Source: Ignavibacteriales bacterium (GTDB taxonomy: Bacteria; Bacteroidota; Ignavibacteria; Ignavibacteriales; Ignavibacteriaceae). From it: DNA of 48,975 nucleotides. A model generated the notes under the pieces. That model had not been told where the DNA came from. It was given only the letters and a program-made list of their open reading frames with translations, and did not search any database. Of the stretch, positions 33,566 to 41,523 are shown in pieces. A program made the translations under genes and the position numbers. Positions within the stretch are counted from its first letter, which is position 1. Every line of letters starts with the position of its first letter. The stretch lies in contig JAGUXE010000015.1 in the NCBI GenBank assembly GCA_020061995.1, forward strand, positions 1 to 48,975, read 5' to 3'.

Positions 33566-35071
33566 TTAGTTATTTTTTTTATTAGCTCCGTGGCAATCAA
33601 TGCAAAGTTGTTTTTCATAGGAAGAACCTAAATCAACTGGATGAATAAAATTCATTCCTTCAAAAGATAATAGTTTTCCTTCAACCGGTAGTTCTTGATG
33701 AAGAATAGTATGGCAAACATTACAATCATTCGAAATCACTTTACCATTATCGCTGACATGGTTGCCATCGTGGCATCTGAAACAACCATTACTATATGTA
33801 TGTCCCAAATTTACGGGATATCCTCTCCAACTAACTTGCATTTCGGGGAAGTAATTTCGTGAATAGATTTTTTTTACTTCTTCAATAGCTTTATTTATTT
33901 CATCCTTTTTTGTTTTAATTAAATCAGGATAATTAAGTGAGTAGAAATTATTAATGAACATTCTAATACTATCGAGTGCAATATCTTTTCTGGAATATGG
34001 ATTTTCCAAAGCTTGAACTGCAACACTTTTAATAAAAGGTAACGACTCATCAATTCGACTTGAAGCCATGTAAAGATTCACCATTTTGTCCGGTTGATTG
34101 AAAACATGAGCAGGTCGGTTATGACAATCGATACAATCCATTTTTCTTAATTCATTACGGTTCAATTTAGAAACATCAAATTTTGCCTTTTTATCTTTAT
34201 ATACAGTCACTTCACCTTTAAGATTTGTTGCTTCGATGTAGGGGATTTCAGCTCGGCTATGGTCTCCTGTGTAATACATTATTTCGTTTGCAATATTCAT
34301 ATGATAATGAATACCTGAAGCATTACCAAGTTCAACATTTCCACCACCTGTTTTTAACAGCATAGTTAAATTTGATTTAGTATTGTTTTCATCAGAAAGA
34401 TAATAGACGTAATCTACCTTCTTTTCACCAAAGAAATGTTTAGGCCAATGACATTGCTCGCATGTTTCTTGAGCCGGACGAAGATTTTCTATTGGAGTAG
34501 GAATTGGACGGGGAAATTTATTAAACAAAACAGAATATACTTGATAAGAACCTGAAATTTTTGCTTTTACAAACCAATCTGCTCCTGAGCCGATATGACA
34601 CTTTGCACAACCTACGCGTGAATGAGCAGAGTTAAGATATGCAACATATTCTGGCTCCATTACTGTGTGGCAAACTGTTCCGCAGAACTCATCGGAGTCG
34701 GTATATTCAAGTGCTTTAAAACTTCCAAATGCAGAAAAAACTAAAAGCAGAATTGTACCGACTGTAAATATTGTCGCTGAGATTCTATGCTTTGGATCGT
34801 TAAGATCAATTAAAGGAAATTTCCTCTCAATTGTCTTTCCTTGTAATTTAAGCCTATGTTCACGGAAAATTCCAAAAGCGATTAATATTAAACCAATAAT
34901 TAAAAACCCAGGAAGAATCACGAATGTAACAATTCCCATATATGGTTTTGACTGCTCGGCAGTCAATTCAATTACCATCAAGAAAAGTACTAACCCAAAA
35001 CTGACAGAAGCGAGTATCGCTCCAACTAGAGTGATGGGATTATAAAAAGAGGGGGGGAATTTATTCTTCAT
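33566..35071 (-). CDS. Seven-heme NapC/NirT-family membrane cytochrome (ImcH-like)
   Basis: 501 residues. Three hydrophobic helices near the N terminus (about 12-34, 45-68, 100-118) anchor a periplasmic multiheme domain with seven heme sites: FCGTVCH (C130-H135, a CX3CH variant), CAKCH (155), CEQCH (204), CIDCH (313), CFRCH (430), CNVCH (450), CIDCH (490). The first sites and the following VMEPEY resemble NapC/NirT/NrfH quinol dehydrogenases. The length and count fit ImcH, an inner-membrane cytochrome of Geobacter needed for extracellular electron transfer to higher-potential acceptors. A C7 tract at codons 5-7 could slip. Homology to ImcH is by architecture only; a nitrite- or nitrate-type role remains possible, but no NrfA or NapA is adjacent. 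Confidence 0.87.
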   Translation of the reverse strand: MKNKFPPSFYNPITLVGAILASVSFGLVLFLMVIELTAEQSKPYMGIVTFVILPGFLIIGLILIAFGIFREHRLKLQGKTIERKFPLIDLNDPKHRISATIFTVGTILLLVFSAFGSFKALEYTDSDEFCGTVCHTVMEPEYVAYLNSAHSRVGCAKCHIGSGADWFVKAKISGSYQVYSVLFNKFPRPIPTPIENLRPAQETCEQCHWPKHFFGEKKVDYVYYLSDENNTKSNLTMLLKTGGGNVELGNASGIHYHMNIANEIMYYTGDHSRAEIPYIEATNLKGEVTVYKDKKAKFDVSKLNRNELRKMDCIDCHNRPAHVFNQPDKMVNLYMASSRIDESLPFIKSVAVQALENPYSRKDIALDSIRMFINNFYSLNYPDLIKTKKDEINKAIEEVKKIYSRNYFPEMQVSWRGYPVNLGHTYSNGCFRCHDGNHVSDNGKVISNDCNVCHTILHQELPVEGKLLSFEGMNFIHPVDLGSSYEKQLCIDCHGANKKNN

Positions 35072-35128
35072 GCTTTACAAACACTTTCTTTTTGCTTCAA
35101 AAATAAGTTTGCGTTGTTGTCATTAAAG

Positions 35129-35155
35129 ACCGGTTTACCAATCTGATAAACCGGT
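35129..35155 (-). terminator. Hairpin between the two large cytochrome genes
   Basis: A 9-base stem (ACCGGTTTA with TAAACCGGT, 35129-35137 and 35147-35155) and a 9-base loop lie 20 bases past the stop of the 13-heme gene. The T tract on the minus strand is weak (CTTTAATG), so it may end transcription partially or serve as an RNA end. It suggests the cytochrome genes are only partly co-transcribed. Confidence 0.5.
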
Positions 35156-35174
35156 TAAATAAATCTTGAATATT

Positions 35175-37358
35175 TTATTTATTATTTTCTGAATCTTCTT
35201 CTTGAGCTTTTCGCGCTTTGATTTCTTCAAGCTCTAAAGGATGATCTTCAGCCATTTCTTCTTCGGTAAGAGTTCCTTTAATCCAGGCTAAATTCATCGG
35301 ATAGCTATCCGGATTAAAGATCACAAAGTAAATATGCCAGATTAGTATTGATAAGAATGCGAGCCACGCTTCATAATAGTGAATAACTCTCGCAATATCC
35401 CAACCAAGTTTTGTAAAGATTCCGATAAAAGTATTATCAAACCACATTACAAATCCGGTTATGGTCATTACAATCGTCCCCCATATAAGAGCCAAATATT
35501 CAGCTTTTTCGATGTAGCTGAATCTTCCGAATTGTGGTTTATCTTTAGTTAACCCAAGATTATATCTTAGATTTCCGGTTGCATCAGTAACATCTTTCCA
35601 TCGCGGCAACATATCTTTGAATAACTCTCTTCCTCTTACCGTAAAGGAAATATAGAAGACGTGATAAAGACTAACGGCAACCATCACCACTGCTGATATT
35701 CTATGTAATAAACTTCTTAATTCGAATGCATTTGGAATGTATTCACGAATATATCTAACCCACCATGCATCCGGGAAACGGAGCATAAAACCGGTAATTA
35801 CTAATAAGAAGAAACTAACCATCAGCGTAACATGCTGGAGTCTTTCGGCTTTAGTCATTCTTACATAAAGTTCTTTACCAAATTTATGATGAGGAAGAAT
35901 TCCGCGACGAACTTTTAATTTGTTAACAGATTTTCTGAAGAAATCCAACAAATTGTGGAAGAACATTCCACCGATTGTTGCTATTATTAATAAAATATAA
36001 GCATTGGCAATCCAGTATAACAACGGGTCTTCTTCTTTTCCCATAGTAACGTGAACTGTTCCAACTGCGAAATTATCATTTGCCCCGGGATGACACTTAC
36101 CGCATGTTACAGCGAGATTACTTTTATGAATCATCGAAGTTGGATCACTTGAAGATTTAATATTATGAACTCCATGACAACTTCCGCAATTAGCAACTTC
36201 TGCTGAACCGCCTCTCAATGCAAGTCCGTGATAACTATCTGTAAATGTTTTAAATCGATCAGCTGATATCCCGTATCGTTCTGATAATTTAACCGAATTA
36301 TGACATGGTGAACAGACCTGTGATGAAACATTTTTAAAGGCTACGGGTGAATTCGGATCGTTATGTTTAAGTATATTATGCTCACCGTGACAATCAGTAC
36401 AAACAGGAGAAGCCATATTTCTTTTTGTTACTGCAACACCATGAACACTCTCCGCATATTCTTTTGCAATAGTTTCATGGCACTTAGCACAAGTTTGAGG
36501 GACATTCATTTTAAAAACTGATGAAACCGGATTAGTCCCTTTTTCAATTTCGTGTGAACGATGGCAATCTACACAATTTGCAGATTTTGCATTTCCACCT
36601 AATAACGCTTTGCCATGCACGCTATGTTCGTATGCCATTATAAAAGCATCTGTTGAAGCGATTCTGTTTCTTACATCCGGATTATCAAGGTGACAAGAAA
36701 GGCATAATTCCTCTTGAGCAATTTTAACTTTTAATGTATCACGTCCGGCAGCAAAAGTAATTGGAGCCTTATGGCAAGTAATACAATTTGGGGCACCTTT
36801 AACTCCTGCATTTAATGCACGGAAGTGATCTGAACTTAAGAAAGCTTCCCCCTGATCTTTATGGCATTTAATACAGGTTTCTGAAACATTTGTTTTGTTG
36901 AAAGGAGAGTTATCAGATTTAGTTGACACAACAGTGTGAGTACCATGGCACCCCTTACAAGATATATCAGGAGTTCCGTTGGAACCTTTTGCTTTTAATA
37001 ATTGAGGATGAAATGAATGTTTTGCCCCTGCATCTTTATGGCACGTTGTACAATTAATCGGTTCGATTTTTTCCTTATGTGGAATTTCTTCAGGATCAAA
37101 TCCGGTATGACAGGATACACAATTTAATTTTTTATGAACAGAATTTTTTAAATGGGCTTCGTTAACATAAATGGATACGGTTTTACCCTTTTTATCCATC
37201 GTCATTTCGTTATCACTATGACAACTCAAGCAATCTTCATTTGATTGTGCAAATAAAGATGAAGACGATATAAATAAAGCAATAATTATTGAAATAATAA
37301 ATTTACTTTTATGCTGAAGGTGTTCGGAAAGGGGTTTCCTTAAATCTTCGATTTTCAT
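35175..37358 (-). CDS. 13-heme cytochrome c fused to b-type membrane cytochrome (CbcL-like)
   Basis: 727 residues. A signal/anchor sequence (about 18-36) is followed by 13 CXXCH motifs at C43, C80, C103, C134, C162, C192, C219, C262, C290, C320, C349, C391 and C419, a periplasmic heme wire. From about 445 comes a membrane domain with about five helices, like cytochrome b561/HydB. Candidate b-heme ligands are H509, H552, H566, H660 and H675. The order (multiheme c then HydB-like b) matches CbcL, an inner-membrane cytochrome of Geobacter used for quinol oxidation toward low-potential extracellular acceptors; that protein has fewer hemes as I recall. The ATG follows a GAGGG site. A small cytochrome gene lies 40 bases upstream, so they probably share a transcript. 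Confidence 0.88.
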   Translation of the reverse strand: MKIEDLRKPLSEHLQHKSKFIISIIIALFISSSSLFAQSNEDCLSCHSDNEMTMDKKGKTVSIYVNEAHLKNSVHKKLNCVSCHTGFDPEEIPHKEKIEPINCTTCHKDAGAKHSFHPQLLKAKGSNGTPDISCKGCHGTHTVVSTKSDNSPFNKTNVSETCIKCHKDQGEAFLSSDHFRALNAGVKGAPNCITCHKAPITFAAGRDTLKVKIAQEELCLSCHLDNPDVRNRIASTDAFIMAYEHSVHGKALLGGNAKSANCVDCHRSHEIEKGTNPVSSVFKMNVPQTCAKCHETIAKEYAESVHGVAVTKRNMASPVCTDCHGEHNILKHNDPNSPVAFKNVSSQVCSPCHNSVKLSERYGISADRFKTFTDSYHGLALRGGSAEVANCGSCHGVHNIKSSSDPTSMIHKSNLAVTCGKCHPGANDNFAVGTVHVTMGKEEDPLLYWIANAYILLIIATIGGMFFHNLLDFFRKSVNKLKVRRGILPHHKFGKELYVRMTKAERLQHVTLMVSFFLLVITGFMLRFPDAWWVRYIREYIPNAFELRSLLHRISAVVMVAVSLYHVFYISFTVRGRELFKDMLPRWKDVTDATGNLRYNLGLTKDKPQFGRFSYIEKAEYLALIWGTIVMTITGFVMWFDNTFIGIFTKLGWDIARVIHYYEAWLAFLSILIWHIYFVIFNPDSYPMNLAWIKGTLTEEEMAEDHPLELEEIKARKAQEEDSENNK

Positions 37359-37398
37359 AATCCCTCTAGATAAGAAACAAATTGTGTAAAATAAATTT

Positions 37399-37761
37399 TT
37401 AATTGCAGCATTTTCTATTGTTGATACTTTTTAACCAGGTCGTTAACTCAATAAGTTCTACATCGCTCCCTTTAAATAATACGGGATGCAATTTGTTGTT
37501 AATCTTTTCACTCTTTTTTAGATACTTAACTAATAAATCTGAATCTTGAATGCTGCTCACTACTGACAAATCAATTGAAGTATTCTTTTTTAATTTGACT
37601 TCAATATCTTCGGCTTCGATAGAATGACATGAGTTACATTTTAACTCTATGAAAATCTTTTTACCTGTTGTAACTTCATTTGAGACATCGGCATATGCCA
37701 TTCCATATAATACAATAATAACAAAAACAAACATTAGATATGGAAAAAATATTCTATTCAT
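37399..37761 (-). CDS. Small monoheme cytochrome c
   Basis: 120 residues. A signal peptide (about 1-24) and one heme site, ELKCNSCHSIE (C42-H46), make a class I-like cytochrome fold of about 80 residues, ending KGSDVELIELTTWLKSINN. No Met follows the heme site in the mature part, so the usual axial Met is missing; His92 in NKLHPVLFKG is a possible alternative sixth ligand, or the iron is five-coordinate. It sits 40 bases upstream of the 13-heme gene on the same strand with an AAAGG site before the ATG, so it is likely the first gene of the unit and could carry electrons to or from the membrane cytochrome. Confidence 0.85.
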   Translation of the reverse strand: MNRIFFPYLMFVFVIIVLYGMAYADVSNEVTTGKKIFIELKCNSCHSIEAEDIEVKLKKNTSIDLSVVSSIQDSDLLVKYLKKSEKINNKLHPVLFKGSDVELIELTTWLKSINNRKCCN

Positions 37762-38257
37762 TTATAACCTTTATTTGGGGATTTTTAGTCTGAAGTCAAC
37801 TCAGATTCAAAAATAGTGCCATTGGTTTATTATTGCTAAAAATTCACTATTCCACTCAAAGTCAGGATAATATCTCACTAATGAGAAAGGCATATTCCGA
37901 AAAATGGTATATAATAGTTGAATTAATTATCAATTATGAAACCTATGTAAATAAATTCATCAATCATAAAAAATACTACTCGGGGAAGACGTTATTCAAA
38001 GATCAGTGGCAAAAGGCTGTGTGATGCGAAGTAAATTATAAAATAACTGCCTAAAGTAATAAGCGGGAAATTCGATAATCATGTTAGAATTGGTTTTTAA
38101 CATTACTAATCATTTTAAAATCGGTAATTAAAATAAAGTAATTTTTTATACCTTCATTTTTTCGTTTTCGTTTTTTTTGTAATATTTGTCCGGTGATTAA
38201 TTTTAATTCTGAAAAATTCAACTATACATTAGAAACTATACAAAGGAGCTTATTATT
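37762..38257. other. Intergenic region between cytochrome unit and acidic protein
   Basis: These 496 bases hold the divergent promoters of the cytochrome unit and the acidic protein. A 63-codon frame (37833-38024) starts with TTG, lacks a ribosome site and has no recognisable product. I see no RNA gene or repeat. Confidence 0.5.
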
Positions 38258-38641
38258 ATGTCAATCGATTTTTATTCACTCGATGATAATTCTTTGAGCG
38301 AAGAAAAAAAAGATGAGTTATTTTATAATTCAGAAATTCTTGAATCTTCTTCCGATAATTATTTTGAAAATCTGAAACTCTCCTTATCACCACTCAAAAG
38401 CAGTGATGACGACGATTTATCCGATGATGATGATTTTGATGATGACGATGACTTTGATGATGACGATGATTTTGACGATGATGATGACAAGGATGAAGTA
38501 AAAAAAGAAGTCTCACTTGATGATGATGAATTGGAAGATGAGTTTTATGAAGAAGATTTTGATTTCGATGAAGAAGATGATGATGATGAAGACGATGACT
38601 TCATTGAAGATGATGAAGAATTCGATGACGACGATTTTTAA
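38258..38641 (+). CDS. Extremely acidic Asp-rich small protein
   Basis: 127 residues. The first ~48 are mixed (MSIDFYSLDDNSLSEEKKDE ...). From residue 50 about 57 of 78 residues are Asp or Glu, with a tandem FDDDDD block at about 60-77 and a final DDDDF. No cysteine, no signal peptide, no membrane helix. A clear AAGGAG site lies 13 bases before the ATG and a terminator follows the stop, so it is a real and probably well-expressed gene, not a low-complexity accident. Possible roles include binding of divalent metal, mimicry of DNA or an RNA-binding partner; nothing in the sequence decides. Repeats of the GATGAC type make it prone to length change. Confidence 0.85.
   Translation: MSIDFYSLDDNSLSEEKKDELFYNSEILESSSDNYFENLKLSLSPLKSSDDDDLSDDDDFDDDDDFDDDDDFDDDDDKDEVKKEVSLDDDELEDEFYEEDFDFDEEDDDDEDDDFIEDDEEFDDDDF
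38423..38488 (+). repeat. 18-base tandem repeat coding FDDDDD
   Basis: Roughly four imperfect copies of a TTTGATGATGACGATGAT-like unit encode the DDDD-F-DDDDD block. Copies differ mainly at third positions of Asp codons (GAT/GAC). Such coding repeats can gain or lose units by slippage without breaking the frame, since the period is a multiple of three. Confidence 0.8.
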
Positions 38642-38661
38642 TTTGGCGCTTTATTTTTAAT

Positions 38662-38699
38662 TGTTCCTAATTTGTTTTTAATACTACAAGTTAGGAACA
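38662..38699 (+). terminator. Hairpin terminator of the acidic protein gene
   Basis: TGTTCCTAA (38662-38670) pairs with TTAGGAACA (38691-38699) across a 20-base loop and is followed by six T. It lies 21 bases past the stop of the acidic protein gene and just before the convergent phosphorylase gene. Confidence 0.8.
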
Positions 38700-38714
38700 T
38701 TTTTTATTTAAAAA

Positions 38715-40019
38715 TTACATCATAATTTTCTTTATAAGTTTTGCTCTTCTGACCTTCACATTAGATAGCTTTATTGATTTTTCAATCCGTTCAACTGCTG
38801 ATTCGATTTTATTTTTTCTATCAGTAAATAGTTCTGCTATGAGATCTCCTTTGGTAACTTTGTCTCCTAATTTCGGATAAAAAATAATTCCCGCTTTGGG
38901 ATCAATGATATCTTCTTTAGTTTCTCTTCCTGCACCAAGTTCTAAAGCAGCTAAACCTAATTGATAGGTATCAACCTCAGAAAAATAACCACTCTTAACA
39001 GCCCTCAGTTGATGCTTATGTTTAGATTTTGGATACTTATTGGGGCTCGTTAAAACTGATGTATCGCCGCCTTGCAGTTTAACCATCTCAACAAACTTGT
39101 CGAATGCTTTGCCGTTTTTGACCAATTCAACCGAAATAGCTTTCCCCTCTTCTATAGATCCTGCTTTTCCACCAAGATAAATCATTGCGCCTGATAGGAT
39201 AAAACTTAATTCACACAGATCCGGGACAATTTTTCCCTGTAAGACCTCAACTGATTCGAATACTTCAAACCAGTTTCCGATATAATTACCGAGTGGTTGG
39301 TTCATATCTGTAATTAAAGCTATTACTTTTTTGTCGAATGCTTTAGCAGTATTCATCAAAGATTGAGCAAGAGCTATTGAATCTCTTTGCCTCTGCATAA
39401 ATGCACCACTTCCGGTTTTCACATCAAGGACAAGCCCATCAATTCCTTCTGCAAGTTTTTTGCTCATTATACTTGCGGTTATAAGTGGAATCGATTCAAC
39501 TGTAGATGTTACATCGCGCAGAGCATAAATCTTTTTATCGGCAGGAGCAATCTCTTTTGTTTGACCGATTAAGACAGCTCCACATTTTTTAATAACTCTT
39601 TTATACTCGTTAAGATTTAGGTCTGTTCTGAAACCGGGAATTGCTTCAAGTTTATCAAGTGTCCCGCCGGTGTGTCCGAGACCGCGTCCGGAAATCATGG
39701 GGACATTGATACCTGTTGCAGCAACAATGGGGGCAATTATTAATGATGTTTTATCACCAACTCCTCCGGTCGAATGTTTATCGATCTTCATTCCATTTAT
39801 AGAATCAAGATTTATAACTTTTCCGCTATAAAGCATAACTTCTGTAAGAATTGCTGTTTCATCGGTGGTCATTTCATTGAAATAAACAGCCATCAGAAAA
39901 GATGCGAACTGATAGTCGGGAATTTTATTTTTTGTATATCCTATAACCAAATACATCATCTCGTTTTTGGTTAATTCTTCGCCGTTTCTTTTTTTTCTGA
40001 TTAGCTCTGCTACATTCAT
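38715..40019 (-). CDS. pdp: Pyrimidine-nucleoside/thymidine phosphorylase
   Basis: About 434 residues from the ATG at 40019, which gives the family N terminus MNVAELIRKKR; a TTG five codons earlier is less likely. It splits pyrimidine nucleosides with phosphate into base and (deoxy)ribose-1-phosphate in the salvage pathway. The signature KIDKHSTGGVGDKTSLIIAP, the glycine-rich GRGLGHTGGTLDKLEAIPG phrase, DVTSTVESIPLI and LVLDVKTGSGAFM are all present. Size and motifs fit Pdp/DeoA; which of the two cannot be told, so the symbol is tentative. It is the last gene in a tight minus-strand run from 44268. Confidence 0.93.
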   Translation of the reverse strand: MNVAELIRKKRNGEELTKNEMMYLVIGYTKNKIPDYQFASFLMAVYFNEMTTDETAILTEVMLYSGKVINLDSINGMKIDKHSTGGVGDKTSLIIAPIVAATGINVPMISGRGLGHTGGTLDKLEAIPGFRTDLNLNEYKRVIKKCGAVLIGQTKEIAPADKKIYALRDVTSTVESIPLITASIMSKKLAEGIDGLVLDVKTGSGAFMQRQRDSIALAQSLMNTAKAFDKKVIALITDMNQPLGNYIGNWFEVFESVEVLQGKIVPDLCELSFILSGAMIYLGGKAGSIEEGKAISVELVKNGKAFDKFVEMVKLQGGDTSVLTSPNKYPKSKHKHQLRAVKSGYFSEVDTYQLGLAALELGAGRETKEDIIDPKAGIIFYPKLGDKVTKGDLIAELFTDRKNKIESAVERIEKSIKLSNVKVRRAKLIKKIMM

Positions 40020-40055
40020 TTTACTTCTTTCCAATAATAATATAAAGGGTTAATA

Positions 40056-40979
40056 CTATTTGACAAAAAACTGCCACAAATCCAAGAGGATTAAAAAATT
40101 TCCAAGAATAAAATGAGATAAAGAAATTCCTAATAAAGTCGGAGTTCTGAAATAGAGCCAACCCCATATATAACTTGTTATTACGGCTACTGCCGATAAC
40201 TCGAGGGAGTAAAAACTATGCACCAGTCCGAATATCATTGCGGTTAAAGTAATTGACCAAAATGCCTGATTCTTAATTAATATAAAACGATTTACAGAAC
40301 TCTGGAAAACACCTCTTGCAATAAACTCTTGAACAGGAGCTACTATAGCATAAGCCATAAAAGTCCAATCAATAGTATTCAAATTAAAAAATGAGGAGTT
40401 TCTAAAACTTTCAGTAAAAAACATCATGTAAAGTTTGACTGCTGAAATCAGTATCATAACAAGGATTGTAACTTGCATACTTTCGGAAATTGATTTTCTC
40501 CAATTGTTAAAATTTATTCCGAATTCAGCTAAAGGGAATTTTGTTCGTTTGATTAATAAAACAGCAATAACAACAAGTATTATTGAAAAACCGATATTTA
40601 CACCACTATTAATTTGCGCTTTTATTGAGAGTAAATTTTCGGGAAGTTTGCTTACATAAGCGACTGCAAAAGTATAAATCGTTAAAAATATTGTAAACAC
40701 AATGAAAATAAATCCGAAATGTTCACGTTTAGTCATTTCATTTTGTAATTCTTTGTTTTTTTGTTTCACAAGTTGAAGTTGATTTTCGAGATGAATTTCG
40801 CGGGCTTCGAGTTTTACTGCCATTAATGAAAATGTTTCGGCAAGAAGGGCAATCTCCTCCGGGTTATTATCGGGATCAGTATATCGAATTAATTCTTCAT
40901 TATTTTCGTAAACACCCTCATAAATACGATGAGCATATTCGGTAATTTTGTTGATAGGTTCAACAATATCCGTTTCCAT
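40056..40979 (-). CDS. HAMP-coiled coil-CPBP intramembrane protein
   Basis: 307 residues from the ATG at 40979. Residues about 6-60 match a HAMP domain (EPINKITEYAHRIYEG ... PEEIALLAETFSLMAVKLEA), unusually without a preceding membrane helix, followed by a coiled coil (55-85). About seven hydrophobic helices follow (90-110, 130-145, 168-186, 205-215, 240-258, 262-275, 285-300). CPBP-type motifs are visible: APVQEFIARG (aligned with EExxxR), H254 in FGLVHSFYS and H289 in LSHFILGN. The first Glu of the motif is Gln217, which casts doubt on protease activity. A GGGGGA site precedes the ATG. The start overlaps the DinB-like gene by 20 bases, so translation may be coupled. Confidence 0.8.
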   Translation of the reverse strand: METDIVEPINKITEYAHRIYEGVYENNEELIRYTDPDNNPEEIALLAETFSLMAVKLEAREIHLENQLQLVKQKNKELQNEMTKREHFGFIFIVFTIFLTIYTFAVAYVSKLPENLLSIKAQINSGVNIGFSIILVVIAVLLIKRTKFPLAEFGINFNNWRKSISESMQVTILVMILISAVKLYMMFFTESFRNSSFFNLNTIDWTFMAYAIVAPVQEFIARGVFQSSVNRFILIKNQAFWSITLTAMIFGLVHSFYSLELSAVAVITSYIWGWLYFRTPTLLGISLSHFILGNFLILLDLWQFFVK

Positions 40980-41523
40980 CTTGTCCCCCGACAATTTGTT
41001 TGTAGTTTTCCCGCAATATTTTTATATGGTGAAGTTCGTGTCCCGCAAGCATGAATAATAATGCATTTACAGAAACTACTTTTTCGCTCGCAATTCCATG
41101 ACGCGATAATTGTTCATTATCAAATGTACTGAACAGAGCGATATTGGAATTACGTAATCCTTCATATTCATTCGATAAATTTTTTAGCGATCTTAAATTG
41201 AATTTCCCATTTACCACATAATCATCTTGTTCAAAACCGGGGAGTTTTTTCTGTTCACCCCGAGAAATTGACAAAGCCCTATAGGAAAAAACTCTCTCCG
41301 TATCAATCATATGACCCAAAACTTCTTTTATACTCCACTTCCCCTCGGCATACGAAAATAATGCTTGCTCTTCTGATAGTGAAGAGATAAAATCTAATAT
41401 AATTTTCTTTTGTAATGACAATTGTTCAATAATATCTAATTCATCAGGAAGATAATCCATATAAGTTTGATAAAATTTATCATACTCGCTGATATTAGGT
41501 TTTGTAAATACTTTAGCTTTCAC
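40960..41523 (-). CDS. DinB/YfiT-like four-helix protein
   Basis: 187 residues of the DinB superfamily, a four-helix bundle with a metal-binding His triad: H71 in EVLGHMIDTERV, and H162 and H166 in AGHELHHIKILREN. WSIKEVLGHM and the DTERVFSYRAL helix are typical for the YfiT/DinB group, whose members are thiol-dependent transferases or metal-dependent enzymes of unknown substrate. The start is GTG, overlapping by one base the stop of the peptidase gene (TAGTG), so the two genes are coupled. The DNA-damage name does not imply a DNA role here. Confidence 0.88.
   Translation of the reverse strand: MKAKVFTKPNISEYDKFYQTYMDYLPDELDIIEQLSLQKKIILDFISSLSEEQALFSYAEGKWSIKEVLGHMIDTERVFSYRALSISRGEQKKLPGFEQDDYVVNGKFNLRSLKNLSNEYEGLRNSNIALFSTFDNEQLSRHGIASEKVVSVNALLFMLAGHELHHIKILRENYKQIVGGQDGNGYC

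Noticed and set aside
37833..38024. 63-codon plus-strand frame upstream of the acidic protein
   Set aside because: TTG start, no ribosome site, no recognisable product, lies in a divergent promoter region.
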